A stretch of DNA of 64,000 nt from JAICNG01 sp035249985 (GCA_035249985.1 DATFFP010000103.1:28800-92799); one strand, 5' to 3'; numbered from the stretch's first letter, positions 1 through 9,237 are shown. Translations and numbers: made by a program. The notes: a model not told the origin generated them from the letters alone.

Positions 1-199
1 CAGGCCGTGCGCGCGTGACGCTCGCCGGGCGGCCATGACTGAGGGTCCTTCGCAGATGTGCTTCACCCGCGGTCATGATCGCTTGCGAATGGCGGAACGA
101 GGCCTAGGAGATCTGCTCAGCGGCGCCAGCGGCTGAAGCCTTCGAGGCGGGAATATGCCCTAGCGTCTGGCAGAAACGCTAGTTCCTGCGCGAATGGCC
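1..199. other. Non-coding segment at the left edge
   Basis: I see no convincing gene here. It lies downstream of the minus-strand pilin operon, before its hairpin. Whatever gene borders it on the left is outside the window. Confidence 0.4.
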
Positions 200-239
200 C
201 GGAGGCGGGCTGCGGGCACTCGCCCGCGGCCCGCCTCCG
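200..239 (-). terminator. GC-rich hairpin after the minor-pilin operon
   Basis: A 17-bp stem (200-216 with 223-239, one G-U pair) closes a 6-base loop, 5 bases past the TGA of the last pilin gene. No T-run follows on the minus strand, so it is either a factor-assisted terminator or an mRNA 3'-end stabiliser. The hairpin at 3408-3445 has the same design. Confidence 0.6.
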
Positions 240-244
240 ATGAC

Positions 245-1411
245 TCAATAGAGCTCGACCCAGGCGCGATCGCGAATGGCCACGGGTGACGCGGTCCCGC
301 GCAACGCCGACATCAGCGCGCAGCTGGAGTAGCGAAATGTCGCATTGCCCGAGACGGTGTTATTCGACGTCATCTCGCCGCCCACCGCCACGTTCGCCGC
401 CAGCACCGTGCCGTTGAAGTGACCGCCGGTACCTGCCGTTCGCAGCTCACCTCGAACGACGATCAAGCCGTAGAACTGGAATCCGCCCTGGACCTCGAGT
501 GATCCGTTGACAAGAAGGATGCCCTGTCCACGGTCGCCGTTGATCTTGAGATCGCCGGGCGCATAGATGATTGGATAGTAGTTCTCGCACGGCCCCGGGG
601 TGCCGACCGTTACCTTGTGAGGCTCGCCCCAGTTCAGAGGATTGTCGATGTCACACGTGCCGCTCGCGTAGCGGGGGCCGACCCCGGTGTGCGGCCCGGC
701 GCCCATGATCTTGGTCGCCATTGAGGTGAGGTCGTTCCACTGGTAGTCCCCGTAGCTGAAGTACGTGGTCGTGTCGGCCATCTCACTCCCGATCACCGCC
801 TGCGGGTACCCCTGCACGCAGAGATAGTTCTTGCAGGTACCGCCGAGCGAGACGTGCGTCCAGTCGGGGATGGCGAGGCCGGGCACGCCGGTGCCTGACG
901 CTGGCGCCGGGCAGTCCCAACCCGGGTACAGCGTATCGCGGCCAATCATGAGCGCGGTGCCGCCGACCTTCGTGTGGCCGCGAGCAGTGAGCGCGCCTTT
1001 GATTTTCACGTTCGGGATGCTGAGCTTGAGCAGGCTGGCGACCCGACGTCGTGATCCCGAAGCCAGCCCCGTTCCGGCCGACGCCTCCGACGACACGAGA
1101 AAAATGTTGTCGCTCAGCCGCGTGACGCGGACGATGGCGGCGGCACTCCCGGCATCGTACGTCCGGATGAGCGTATCGCCGCGATTCATCGTGTTATTCC
1201 ACGCGTTGTTCCAGTTCGCGCGGATCGCACTGTTGCCATACTCGGCCGCCTCGAACGCGCGGGTTTGCTGGATGGCGTCGCGTCCGGTGCGGAACTCGGT
1301 CGTCGAGGCCACGAATGCGCCGGCAACCAGCGCGCCGACGAGGGCAATGGCCCCCACGGCAGTGGCCAGCGCGAAGCCGCGACGGTTGTCGGAAATCCAG
1401 CGGGTCAGCAT
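245..1411 (-). CDS. PilX/GspK-like type IV pilus minor pilin
   Basis: Last gene of a four-gene minor-pilin set; 388 aa. The ATG at 1411 has GGAG just upstream, and any longer reading frame would run into pilW, so I chose this start. After a short basic stretch ending RRG comes a hydrophobic segment (about residues 12-35) starting FALATA, matching a prepilin-peptidase site, but without the usual Glu at mature position 5. That is typical of GspK/PilX pilins that sit at the pilus tip. The C-terminal third has alternating hydrophobic residues with many Gly, like a beta-solenoid, and several Cys are scattered through the large periplasmic domain. Family assignment rests on the N-terminus and gene order; the large domain is not recognised. 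Confidence 0.7.
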   Translation of the reverse strand: MLTRWISDNRRGFALATAVGAIALVGALVAGAFVASTTEFRTGRDAIQQTRAFEAAEYGNSAIRANWNNAWNNTMNRGDTLIRTYDAGSAAAIVRVTRLSDNIFLVSSEASAGTGLASGSRRRVASLLKLSIPNVKIKGALTARGHTKVGGTALMIGRDTLYPGWDCPAPASGTGVPGLAIPDWTHVSLGGTCKNYLCVQGYPQAVIGSEMADTTTYFSYGDYQWNDLTSMATKIMGAGPHTGVGPRYASGTCDIDNPLNWGEPHKVTVGTPGPCENYYPIIYAPGDLKINGDRGQGILLVNGSLEVQGGFQFYGLIVVRGELRTAGTGGHFNGTVLAANVAVGGEMTSNNTVSGNATFRYSSCALMSALRGTASPVAIRDRAWVELY

Positions 1412-1421
1412 ATGAGCTCCA

Positions 1422-2333
1422 TTACCTCGGATTGCGTACGGAGATGGACACACGAAGTGAATCAGCCAGCGCCCCGGAGCGGATCCGCGACCGTTCGCCG
1501 GCTGGCGGCCCATCCGTGTGCAACACCAGCTCAATGAACGCGACGTCCGTGCGACTCGCGGTGATCGCACCTAACGAATCGCGAAACGTGAAACCGATGC
1601 CCTGGCCGCTCGGCGGCCGGACCGGCCCCGCTACGACATCGAGCGTACCGCAGCCAGCCTTGCACTCGGTGTATCCGAGGTACCACCGGCCGTCGGCACC
1701 GGTCGCGAGAGCGTATCGAGCCGGACGAAAAAAGCGGATCGGCGCGCCGACGAGCGTGGTCACCGGGATCGCCGGGGTCACCGTCAACCGCATGCCCGTG
1801 GCGGCTTCGCCAGCAGTGCGGGTGAATCCGGTGGACGTCGGACACGACTGCGCTGAGGCAGGAGCTCCGGACAGGCGGTAGGCGCGCCACGTGTCATCGT
1901 TCCGCGCCGCCGAGGCGCCCTCGTCGAAGATGAAGAGGGAATCTCCGGTCGTTGGGACGTCGCGCCAGGAGGTCAGGGGCACTCCTGTCGCCAGCTGGAC
2001 CGGCGGGATCGTCACGGAGCCACCACCCGCCGCGACCGCGCAGACGACAGTGGAGCCCGTCGTGATGCGCAGATCGATCGACGAGGCGTTCATGGCGTAG
2101 ATGTCCCCGGACCCCGTGCCGAGCGCGCGCAGCTCGCTCGGAAGGAGGTCACTGATCTGACGCAGGCTGCGCTGCGATGCCACCACGCGCGATGCGCCAG
2201 CCTGAAATCGTGTCTGCTCCGCGATCGCGCTGGTTACGCCGGCCATCACCAGGCCGAAGATCGTGAGCGTGATCATCAGCTCGATGATCGACGCACCGCG
2301 ACGACCTGTCGAAGACGGAGTCCGGGTCAGCAT
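1422..2333 (-). CDS. PilW/GspJ-like minor pilin
   Basis: A 303-aa protein beginning at the ATG at 2333, which overlaps the end of the pilV-like gene by 7 bases. The class III signal is clear: basic leader, then GASIIELMITLTIFGLVMAG with Glu at mature position 5. PilW/GspJ proteins are the larger minor pilins that help prime the pilus or pseudopilus. The C-terminal domain is beta-rich and has a few Cys. A longer reading frame upstream exists, but it lies over the neighbouring pilins and is not credible. The next gene, pilX-like, starts 10 bases downstream. Confidence 0.75.
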   Translation of the reverse strand: MLTRTPSSTGRRGASIIELMITLTIFGLVMAGVTSAIAEQTRFQAGASRVVASQRSLRQISDLLPSELRALGTGSGDIYAMNASSIDLRITTGSTVVCAVAAGGGSVTIPPVQLATGVPLTSWRDVPTTGDSLFIFDEGASAARNDDTWRAYRLSGAPASAQSCPTSTGFTRTAGEAATGMRLTVTPAIPVTTLVGAPIRFFRPARYALATGADGRWYLGYTECKAGCGTLDVVAGPVRPPSGQGIGFTFRDSLGAITASRTDVAFIELVLHTDGPPAGERSRIRSGALADSLRVSISVRNPR

Positions 2334-2668
2334 GGGCGCACCGAGCGAAAGGTCTGTGTACGAGGCCCGCGGCGCGTCTGATACGTCACGCGGGCGGTAA
2401 TGAACGCCGAGCTTCGGATCGAATCCACCTGCCACGACTCGGTGACGCCGCGCGTGTAGCTGCTGCCGCCGACGAGGGCCGCGCATCCGCCGCGACGCAG
2501 CATCTCGAATCGCGATTGCGCGACGGACGCCGCGAGCGTGTGACGCCCGCCGGTTCCGATCATTTGGGTGGCGACGGCGCTGCTGGCAGCGAGTCCGAGA
2601 AGCGCGACCGTGAGAATCATGATCGCGACCATGAGCTCGATGAGGCTGAAACCCTTGCGCGCGGTCAT
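2327..2668 (-). CDS. PilV/GspI-like minor pilin
   Basis: A 113-aa prepilin. The ATG at 2668 has GGAGG 9 bases upstream and overlaps the stop of the preceding fimT-like gene as ATGA. The N-terminus MTARKGFSLIELMVAIMIL is a textbook class III signal with cleavage after Gly and Glu at +5. Its length and place between GspH-like and GspJ-like genes support PilV/GspI. Two Cys (one near residue 62, one at the C-terminus) might form a disulfide. Confidence 0.8.
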   Translation of the reverse strand: MTARKGFSLIELMVAIMILTVALLGLAASSAVATQMIGTGGRHTLAASVAQSRFEMLRRGGCAALVGGSSYTRGVTESWQVDSIRSSAFITARVTYQTRRGPRTQTFRSVRPC

Positions 2669-3117
2669 GAAACGCATCCTCCAAGGCGAACGTTGCCGTA
2701 GCGGGATATGCACAACTTCGAGTACGAATTCCCGTGATACGTGCTGACTTCGACGTGACCGGTAAGCCCAGAGGCGAAGCCACGAGTGTCGAAGCGGACT
2801 TCAGACTTGCCGGACGTCAGCGTCGCACCGTATTCAGTCGTGAGCTCGAGCGGCGGAAGTACTTCCTGCTCGACGCCGTTGATCGTGCCGAACGCCCGAA
2901 TGGTCGTCGATGACAACACGACGCGAGTGGCGATGCGCCGGCGTGAGGCGATGTCGCGCGTCCGAGCAAGCTGCGACACCACCGCCTGCGACGCACTGCG
3001 CGCGCTGGCGCGCGTTCGCGCCTGGAGGAGCCGGGGCGCGGCATACCCGCCCATGATCCCCATCAGCACGACTACGATCGCGACCTCGAGCAGTGTGAAT
3101 CCGCGCCGGGTGCTCAT
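2665..3117 (-). CDS. FimT/GspH-like type IV pilin
   Basis: First gene of the minor-pilin operon; 150 aa, ATG with GGAG 7 bases upstream. The leader MSTRRG is followed by FTLLEVAIVVVLMGIMGGY, the standard prepilin transmembrane helix, and the length fits GspH/FimT. The order FimT-PilV-PilW-PilX matches the minor-pilin (GspH-I-J-K) initiation complex. The system could serve a type IV pilus or a type II secretion apparatus; no assembly ATPase or secretin is in the window to decide. Confidence 0.8.
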   Translation of the reverse strand: MSTRRGFTLLEVAIVVVLMGIMGGYAAPRLLQARTRASARSASQAVVSQLARTRDIASRRRIATRVVLSSTTIRAFGTINGVEQEVLPPLELTTEYGATLTSGKSEVRFDTRGFASGLTGHVEVSTYHGNSYSKLCISRYGNVRLGGCVS

Positions 3118-3477
3118 TCGCTGACTCCATCTCGGTTGTGTAAGTGCCGGATTGCGCGCTCTCTATAGGCGCATTGCATGCCGCTCATGAAAGGCAGCTA
3201 ACTTTCGAACACCCCTCGCGCAACTGGTTCCGGCGCCACGAGTTGCATGCGTGGTCGGAAGTCACATGTTTTCCGGCCACGTGCAGGCGGACGCATCGAC
3301 CGGTCGCGGTGACCGAACGGCATGCCAGGAGTTCCGAATTCGACGCGGCGAGTAACGACACCGCGCGCGGCGTGACAGTGGCGCCCCAGTCGCAGCCCGA
3401 AATGCGGCGAACCCCGCACGAGCCAGGACGCTCGTGCGGGGTTCGCGGACTGCCTTACGAGTGACGACGCTGCTCGT
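3118..3477. other. 360-base gap between pilin and OmpA transcription units
   Basis: Both flanking units are on the minus strand. The part next to fimT should hold its promoter; a TATAGA box (minus strand, 3162-3167) is a possible -10 without a good -35. The far end contains the hairpin at 3408-3445. I see no gene in between. Confidence 0.45.
3408..3445 (-). terminator. Perfect 16-bp hairpin after the OmpA-family gene
   Basis: Arms 3408-3423 and 3430-3445 are exact inverted copies around a 6-base loop, 32 bases past the OmpA stop. There is no T-tract. It resembles the hairpin at 200-239. Confidence 0.6.
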
Positions 3478-4398
3478 TCAGCGCGGTGGTGCGGCCGTCG
3501 TGTCGACCCGCACCGCGTCGGCCACCGTGCCCGCGCCGACGATCACGATCTCGACCCGCCGGTTTTGCTGCCGGCCCGCGGCGTTGTCGTTGCTGGCGAC
3601 GGGACGCGATTCCCCGAATCCCTCTGCGGTAATCTTCGATGCGTCGACACCTCCGGCGACGAGCGCCGTGCGCACCGAGTTCGCGCGGTCCCGGGAGAGC
3701 TGAAGATTGAAGTCGTCGCTTCCGGTGGCGTCGGTGTGCCCTTCGACGAGAATCTGATGTTGCGGATACTGCCTGAGCACCACCGCAATCCGTTCGATGC
3801 TTGCCTGAGCACCAGCCTTGAGCGTGCTCTTCCCGACGTCGAAGAGGATGTCGCTCAGACTGATGACGAGACCGCGCTGCGTCTGCTGCAGGTTCGTGAT
3901 CTCGGCGACGAGCGAGCGGAGCTGCCCAACCGCCTCGTTGAGTCGGCGGTTCGCCTCTTCGGCCGCTTGCCGTAGCGAGTCGTTGCGCTGACGGAGCGCT
4001 TCCGTCTCCTGCTCGGAGAGCTGCCGCTTCGCCTCCAGGTCCGCGCGCTGGGCCTCGCTCAGGGTGAGCAGGCGCTGCAGCCGCGCGGTACGCAGGCTAT
4101 CAGAGACGCGCTCGGCCAGGAGACGCGCATTGTTGGCTTCGGCGGTCTGCGCCAGGCGGAGCGCGATGTGACCAAGCGCGTCGATATCGCTCTGATGCTT
4201 TCGCGCCGTGAACGCGGCTTCCGCCTCGGCGATGGCGGTGTTGGTCCGCAGCATGTCGGCCTCGACACGGCGGTCCGCCCCGGATGAGACGAGTCCCTGA
4301 TGGATCGCGCGGGCCTGGGCCAGCTCACCGGAGGGGCGAGTGGTCGCGCAGGCTGCCAGCGTCAGCGCCGATGCCAGCAGCAAGAGACGGGCGTTCAT
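3478..4398 (-). CDS. OmpA-family lipoprotein with coiled coil
   Basis: A 306-aa outer-envelope protein. The signal peptide ends in a lipobox (LTLAAC, Cys17). Residues about 30-185 are Ala/Glu/Arg-rich and predicted coiled coil, in the style of DUF4398. Residues about 190-290 form an OmpA C-terminal domain that should bind peptidoglycan: an ILFDVGKSTL start, the VEGHTDATGS segment, and the closing NRRVEI. The likely role is tethering the outer membrane to the cell wall. Its start overlaps the upstream DUF4398 lipoprotein gene as ATGA, so the two are co-translated and probably interact. Confidence 0.85.
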   Translation of the reverse strand: MNARLLLLASALTLAACATTRPSGELAQARAIHQGLVSSGADRRVEADMLRTNTAIAEAEAAFTARKHQSDIDALGHIALRLAQTAEANNARLLAERVSDSLRTARLQRLLTLSEAQRADLEAKRQLSEQETEALRQRNDSLRQAAEEANRRLNEAVGQLRSLVAEITNLQQTQRGLVISLSDILFDVGKSTLKAGAQASIERIAVVLRQYPQHQILVEGHTDATGSDDFNLQLSRDRANSVRTALVAGGVDASKITAEGFGESRPVASNDNAAGRQQNRRVEIVIVGAGTVADAVRVDTTAAPPR

Positions 4399-4757
4399 CG
4401 GTCACCTCCCGGCGGAAGGGCAGCGAGGGCGGCGCGTGCGCGCGTCTCCTCCCGCTGGGCCAGCTCGCGCTCCGCCGCCGCCCGTGCATAACGAGCTTCG
4501 GCCTGTGCGCGGAGCGCCTCGAGCTGCGCGCGACCACGCTCTGCGCGCTGCTCGAAGCCGCGCGCCGCCTCGAGCGCCTGCCGAGCGGCTCCGATCGCCT
4601 CCGACGCTAGCGAGTCCGCGCCGGCTTGTTGGGCGTCGGCGATCAATCGCTCGGCCTCCGCAATCGTCGGCGTGCTGTTGACATCGTTCATGTAGGCCCG
4701 GCCGGGCGTGCAGGCGACCATCAGCAGCGCCCCGACCATCCATCCTGTGTATCGCAT
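4395..4757 (-). CDS. DUF4398-type small lipoprotein
   Basis: A 120-aa protein with a lipoprotein signal (LLMVAC, Cys16), followed by an almost uninterrupted Ala/Glu/Arg helical region (about residues 35-115) likely to be coiled coil. The ATG at 4757 has a strong GGAAGGAG upstream; longer frames toward 4994 run over the divergent pyrR promoter region and are rejected. Coupling to the OmpA-family gene suggests a joint envelope-spanning structure. Function is unknown beyond that. Confidence 0.75.
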   Translation of the reverse strand: MRYTGWMVGALLMVACTPGRAYMNDVNSTPTIAEAERLIADAQQAGADSLASEAIGAARQALEAARGFEQRAERGRAQLEALRAQAEARYARAAAERELAQREETRARAALAALPPGGDR

Positions 4758-4875
4758 CGACGGCTCCTTCCGAGTGGAGTCAGGGGCAAAGGTGCTGCAA
4801 GGGGTGGGCCCGGGTAAGGGCCACGTCGACATCCCCCTTCTATCAACCGGTCGCCGCGGGCATATTCCTCCACCG

Positions 4876-5427
4876 ATGCCTCCCAAGAATTCTGTCGTGC
4901 TCGATGCGCGCGCGGTGGACCGCACCCTCAAGCGCATGGCCGACGAGATCATCGAGCTCCACAACGGCACGGAAGATCTGATCCTCGTCGGCATTCAACG
5001 GCGCGGCGTGCAGTTGGCGACGCGCATCGTCGAGGCGATTCGCGAGCGCGAGAAGGTCGAGGTGCCACGCGGCGCGCTCGACATCACGCTCTACCGCGAC
5101 GATCTGCAGACGGTCGGGCCCCGGCCCGTCGTCGGCCCCACCGACCTGCCCTGGAACCTGGAAGGGAAACACGTCGTCATCATCGACGACGTGCTCTATA
5201 CCGGACGGACCGTGCGGGCGGCGCTCGACGAGCTGGCGGACTTTGGACGTCCGGCGCGCATCGCCCTCGCGGTGCTCGTCGACCGCGGCGGTCGCGAGCT
5301 CCCCATTCACGCCGACATCGTCGGGAAGAAGATCGAGGTGTCGCCGACGGACCGCGTCGATGTGCTCGTCGACGAGCTCGACGGCAAGGACGCCGTCGTC
5401 GTCGTTCCCCGCGACGAGGGCGCATGA
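4876..5427 (+). CDS. pyrR: PyrR bifunctional regulator / uracil phosphoribosyltransferase
   Basis: A 183-aa protein of typical PyrR length. The PRPP-binding loop VVIIDDVLYTGRTVRAAL is intact. It is followed directly by pyrB and pyrC, the usual arrangement when PyrR regulates pyrimidine synthesis from UMP/PRPP levels. No Shine-Dalgarno precedes the ATG, and a weak -10-like CATATT sits at 4861, so the message may be leaderless. I see no anti-terminator/terminator leader upstream, so control may be translational or at internal sites. Confidence 0.9.
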   Translation: MPPKNSVVLDARAVDRTLKRMADEIIELHNGTEDLILVGIQRRGVQLATRIVEAIREREKVEVPRGALDITLYRDDLQTVGPRPVVGPTDLPWNLEGKHVVIIDDVLYTGRTVRAALDELADFGRPARIALAVLVDRGGRELPIHADIVGKKIEVSPTDRVDVLVDELDGKDAVVVVPRDEGA

Positions 5428-6386
5428 CGAGAACGCTCGGCAAGGACCTGCTCGGGCTCGAGCCTCTCTCGACGGAGCAGATTCGATTGATCCTCGATAC
5501 CGCCGAGCCATTCAAGGAAGTCAGCGAGCGTCAGATCAAGAAAGTGCCCGCGTTGCGCGGGATGATGATCGCCAACCTCTTCTTCGAGGCGTCGACGCGC
5601 ACGCGCATCTCCTTCGAGTTTGCGGAGAAGCGGCTGTCGGCCGACACGGTGAACGTGGGCTCGTCCGGGTCCAGCGTCCAGAAAGGGGAGACCCTCGTCG
5701 ATACGGCGCGCAATCTCGAGGCGATGCGGATCAACATGGTCGTGATCCGCCACTCGGCATCAGGCGCGGCGCACTTTCTCGCCGACCGCATCCAGTCCAA
5801 CGTCATCAACGCGGGTGACGGCACGCATGAGCATCCCACCCAGGGGCTCCTCGATCTCCTCACCTTGCGCGATCACTTCCGAACCCTCGAGGGGCGGCGG
5901 GTGTGCATCGTCGGCGACGTCCTGCACTCGCGCGTGGCGCGCTCGAACATCTGGGGACTGACCAAAATGGGCGTCGAGGTCGCGGTGTGCGGACCGCGGT
6001 CTCTCCTGCCAAAGGATATCGGCGAATTCGGCGTGCGTGTCTTCAAGCGCATCGACGAGGCCATCGAATGGGCCGAGGCGCTCAACGTGCTGCGCCTGCA
6101 GCTCGAGCGGATGCAGGCTGGCTACATTCCGTCGCTTCGCGAGTACAACCGCGTATTCGGCGTGACGCGCGAGCGCCTCGACCGCGCGGATCACGAGGTG
6201 CTCATCATGCACCCGGGACCGATGAATCGCGGTGTCGAGATCGATTCCGATGTCGCCGATGGTGCGCAGAGCGCCATTCTCGACCAGGTGACGAATGGCG
6301 TGGCGGTGCGAATGGCCGTGCTTTATCTCCTCGCTGGTGGGCGCCCCGAGCTGGCCGACGCGGCCAAAGGAGGCAGCGAGCGATGA
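5424..6386 (+). CDS. pyrB: Aspartate carbamoyltransferase catalytic subunit
   Basis: Second step of de novo pyrimidine synthesis: carbamoyl phosphate plus aspartate gives carbamoyl aspartate. 320 aa. The carbamoyl-phosphate loop FFEASTRTR (residues 53-61), HPTQ and the C-terminal MHPGPMNRGVEI are all present. The start overlaps the pyrR stop (ATGA). No pyrI regulatory subunit is nearby, which fits an unregulated trimer or one that forms a complex with dihydroorotase. Confidence 0.95.
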   Translation: MTRTLGKDLLGLEPLSTEQIRLILDTAEPFKEVSERQIKKVPALRGMMIANLFFEASTRTRISFEFAEKRLSADTVNVGSSGSSVQKGETLVDTARNLEAMRINMVVIRHSASGAAHFLADRIQSNVINAGDGTHEHPTQGLLDLLTLRDHFRTLEGRRVCIVGDVLHSRVARSNIWGLTKMGVEVAVCGPRSLLPKDIGEFGVRVFKRIDEAIEWAEALNVLRLQLERMQAGYIPSLREYNRVFGVTRERLDRADHEVLIMHPGPMNRGVEIDSDVADGAQSAILDQVTNGVAVRMAVLYLLAGGRPELADAAKGGSER

Positions 6387-7699
6387 CCGCACGAACGCCC
6401 TCGGGCGCCGCCGCTCGTGATGTGATGCTGCGGGGCGGCCGAATACTCGATCCCTCGCAGGGCATTGACGCGGCGGGTGATGTGCTCCTCCGCAACGGCG
6501 TGGTGGAGGCCCACGGGCGATCCCTTGGCACGCCTGACGAGGCCGACGTCATTGACTGTGACGGGGCCATCATTGCCCCGGGGTTCATCGACGTCCATTG
6601 CCACCTGCGCGAGCCGGGGCGCGAGGATGTCGAGACGATCGCGACTGGGGCGCGTGCCGCCGCGGCGGGCGGCTTCACGGCGGTGTGCGCCATGCCGAAC
6701 ACCGAGCCGGTCACCGACAACCAGGCTGCCGTCGGGTTCATCCTGCGTCAGGCCATGCGCGCCGGCGCGGCGCGTGTCTACCCGATCGGCGCGATCTCGC
6801 TCGGCCAGCGCGGTGAGCAAATGGCGGAGTTCGGCGAGATGGTCGGGGCAGGGGCCGTGGCGGTGAGTGATGACGGCAAGCCCGTCGCCTCCGCCCATCT
6901 CATGCGGACCGCGCTCGAATACGCGCAGTCGTTCGGAATCCCGGTGATCGATCACTGCGAGGAGCCGACGCTCGCGTCAGGCGGTGCGATGAACGAAGGA
7001 ATCGTGAGCGCGCGCCTCGGCGTGAAAGGAATTCCCGCCGAGGCGGAGGAAGTCATGGTCGCGCGCGACATCCTCCTCGCCCGTCTCACCGGGGGGCACG
7101 TGCACCTGGCGCACATGAGCACGCGCGGATCGGTGGAGCTCATTCGCTGGGGCAAGGCGCAGGGCGTGTCGGTGACCGCCGAGGTCACGCCGCACCACCT
7201 CACGCTCACCGAGAATGCATGTGAGGGCTACGATACACACGCGAAGATGAATCCGCCGCTGCGCACCGCCGATGACCTCGAGGCGTTGCGCGACGGCGTA
7301 CGCGACGGAACCATCGATGTCATCGCGACGGATCACGCACCGCACCACTACGACGCCAAGGAACGAGAGTTCGCCGACGCGCCCTTTGGCATCGTCGGTC
7401 TCGAGACGGCGCTGGGGGTGCTGCTGACGGACCTGGTGCACACCGGGATCATCGATCTCCCGGTCCTTGTCGATCGGCTGGGGTGCGCACCGGCGCGGCT
7501 CTTTCATCTTCCCGGCGGTTCGCTCGCGCGTGGAACTCCCGCCCACGTCACGGTGTTCGATCCCAACCTCGAGTGGTCGGTGGATCCCACGGCCTTCGTC
7601 TCGAAAGGTCGCAACACGCCGTATGCAGAGCGTTTGCTCCGGGGACGCGCACTCGTCACCATCGTCGATGGGCACGTGATCTATCGATTCAAGGGATGA
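6383..7699 (+). CDS. pyrC: Dihydroorotase (class I)
   Basis: 438 aa; closes carbamoyl aspartate to dihydroorotate. The metal motif HCHLREPG (His72, His74), the MPNTEP substrate segment, SDDGKPV (its Asp corresponds to the bridging Asp of class I enzymes) and ATDHAPHH are all visible. The ATG at 6383 overlaps the pyrB stop and has AAAGGAGG upstream. A longer frame starting at 5903 lies inside pyrB and is not used. Confidence 0.95.
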   Translation: MTARTPSGAAARDVMLRGGRILDPSQGIDAAGDVLLRNGVVEAHGRSLGTPDEADVIDCDGAIIAPGFIDVHCHLREPGREDVETIATGARAAAAGGFTAVCAMPNTEPVTDNQAAVGFILRQAMRAGAARVYPIGAISLGQRGEQMAEFGEMVGAGAVAVSDDGKPVASAHLMRTALEYAQSFGIPVIDHCEEPTLASGGAMNEGIVSARLGVKGIPAEAEEVMVARDILLARLTGGHVHLAHMSTRGSVELIRWGKAQGVSVTAEVTPHHLTLTENACEGYDTHAKMNPPLRTADDLEALRDGVRDGTIDVIATDHAPHHYDAKEREFADAPFGIVGLETALGVLLTDLVHTGIIDLPVLVDRLGCAPARLFHLPGGSLARGTPAHVTVFDPNLEWSVDPTAFVSKGRNTPYAERLLRGRALVTIVDGHVIYRFKG

Positions 7700-7705
7700 C
7701 GCGGA

Positions 7706-8398
7706 GTGCCACGCACGATCGCGACTCGCCGCGAGATCGTCACCGTCTGCCGACGGTTGTGGGAACGGGGGCTCATCGCGGGGCCTGATGGGAATGTCTC
7801 GGTGCGGCTGAGCGCCGATCGCATTCTGGTCACGCCGGCGGGAATGTCGAAGGTGGACGTGCGGCCCGACGATCTCGTCGAGGTCGGGCTCGATGGGCAG
7901 CGCGTGCGCGGCAAGCGACACGCGTCGAGCGAGCTTGCGGTGCACCTGCGCATCTACGCGCAGCGGCCCGATGTTTTCGCGATCGTCCATGCGCATCCCC
8001 CGGTGGCGACGGGATTCGCCGTTGCGGGGGAGGGGTTTGCCTCGTGCATACTACCGGAGGTTATCTTTCAGATGGGCTGGGTGCCGCTCGTCCCGTACGA
8101 AATGCCGGGAACGGAGGCCCTCGCTCGGCAATTCGATCCGTTCATCCCCACGCACGACGCCTTTCTCATGGCGAATCATGGCGCCGTCACGGCCGGAGCG
8201 ACGTTGTCGATTGCGCACCAACGGATGGAAAGCCTGGAGCACGCGGCGCGCATCCTGCTCACTTCGCGATTGCTTGGTCGCGTGAACGAGCTCTCGGGCG
8301 ATCAGGTAGCCGAACTCGTCGCGGCACGGGAGCGCGCCGGATTCGCCGGACCGTATCCGGGGTGTCCGGCACCGGATGACCAGCGGAGACACGAATGA
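7706..8398 (+). CDS. Class II aldolase/adducin family protein
   Basis: 230 aa from a GTG six bases after pyrC. Residues matching the family's zinc and catalytic set are present: Glu76, His95 and His97 (HAHPP) and His158 (ANHG). The fold is that of fuculose-phosphate aldolase-like enzymes, which cleave or epimerise sugar phosphates, but the substrate cannot be read from sequence. Its link to the pyrimidine operon may be purely positional. Confidence 0.8.
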   Translation: MPRTIATRREIVTVCRRLWERGLIAGPDGNVSVRLSADRILVTPAGMSKVDVRPDDLVEVGLDGQRVRGKRHASSELAVHLRIYAQRPDVFAIVHAHPPVATGFAVAGEGFASCILPEVIFQMGWVPLVPYEMPGTEALARQFDPFIPTHDAFLMANHGAVTAGATLSIAHQRMESLEHAARILLTSRLLGRVNELSGDQVAELVAARERAGFAGPYPGCPAPDDQRRHE

Positions 8399-9231
8399 CC
8401 AATCCGCCCACGAACACTGCGTCGAACGTCGCATCGCTCATGGCGGAGCGTGCGCGGTTCGAATCGTGGCTGGCCGCGCTCGAGGCCCGCCGCGACTCGA
8501 CCCCTGCGCACATCTATCAACGGGTCCATGGCGACTACGCGCTTCGGCTGCAGAAGGTCGTCGATCAGCTGCTGGGCCACATGTCCGAGATCGAATCGGC
8601 GGCGAAGACGCTCGCCGAGCGGCTCGGGGAGCTCGAGCGCGCCGAAGCGAAGCATCGTGACGAGCGGTCGGAGGCCGAGTTGCGCGCTTCCGTCGGCGAG
8701 CTGTCCGCTGACGCCTACGATGAGATTCTGCGCCGCACGGATGAGGCGACCGCGTCGATCGCGCTCGAGCGCACCCAGGCCAGCGTCGAGCTGACGCGGC
8801 TGCGCGAAGTGCTGGCGTTGAACGCGCCGAAGAGTGGGACGCCGCGCGAGTCGATGACTCGTGAGGCACGCACGCCGGCTGCCCCGAGTCCTCCGCCCAA
8901 GGCGACTCCGTCTCGCCCGGACAGCGGTGGCGTTGGATTCGATGAGCTGGAGTTTCTCAAATCGGTCGTCGACTCGCGCGGCCGGCCGATCAACCCCACG
9001 CCGTCTGCGGGTCAGGCGGCGAGCGAAGCGCAGAGCAACCCGTTCGGTCTTGGACTTCCCTCGGAGCCGGCATCGCCGCACATGCCGCGGCAGTCGACGC
9101 AGGTGCCGTCGTTCCTCAAGGATGTGCCGAGCGAGCAGGTGAAGACGCTGAAGTGCCAGGAGTGCAGCACGATGAACTACCCGACGGAATGGTACTGCGA
9201 GCGATGCGGGGCGGAGCTCGCCGCGCTTTGA
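8395..9231 (+). CDS. Coiled-coil protein with C-terminal zinc ribbon
   Basis: 278 aa, starting inside the stop of the aldolase gene (ATGA). Residues about 15-140 are helical with heptad-like charge patterning. A Pro/Ser-rich linker follows (about 150-240). The C-terminus carries two CxxC pairs (CQEC and CERC) forming a rubredoxin-like zinc ribbon. I do not recognise the family; a scaffold or adaptor role is a guess. It is last in the operon, followed by a shared terminator. Confidence 0.7.
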   Translation: MTNPPTNTASNVASLMAERARFESWLAALEARRDSTPAHIYQRVHGDYALRLQKVVDQLLGHMSEIESAAKTLAERLGELERAEAKHRDERSEAELRASVGELSADAYDEILRRTDEATASIALERTQASVELTRLREVLALNAPKSGTPRESMTREARTPAAPSPPPKATPSRPDSGGVGFDELEFLKSVVDSRGRPINPTPSAGQAASEAQSNPFGLGLPSEPASPHMPRQSTQVPSFLKDVPSEQVKTLKCQECSTMNYPTEWYCERCGAELAAL

Positions 9232-9237
9232 CAAAAA

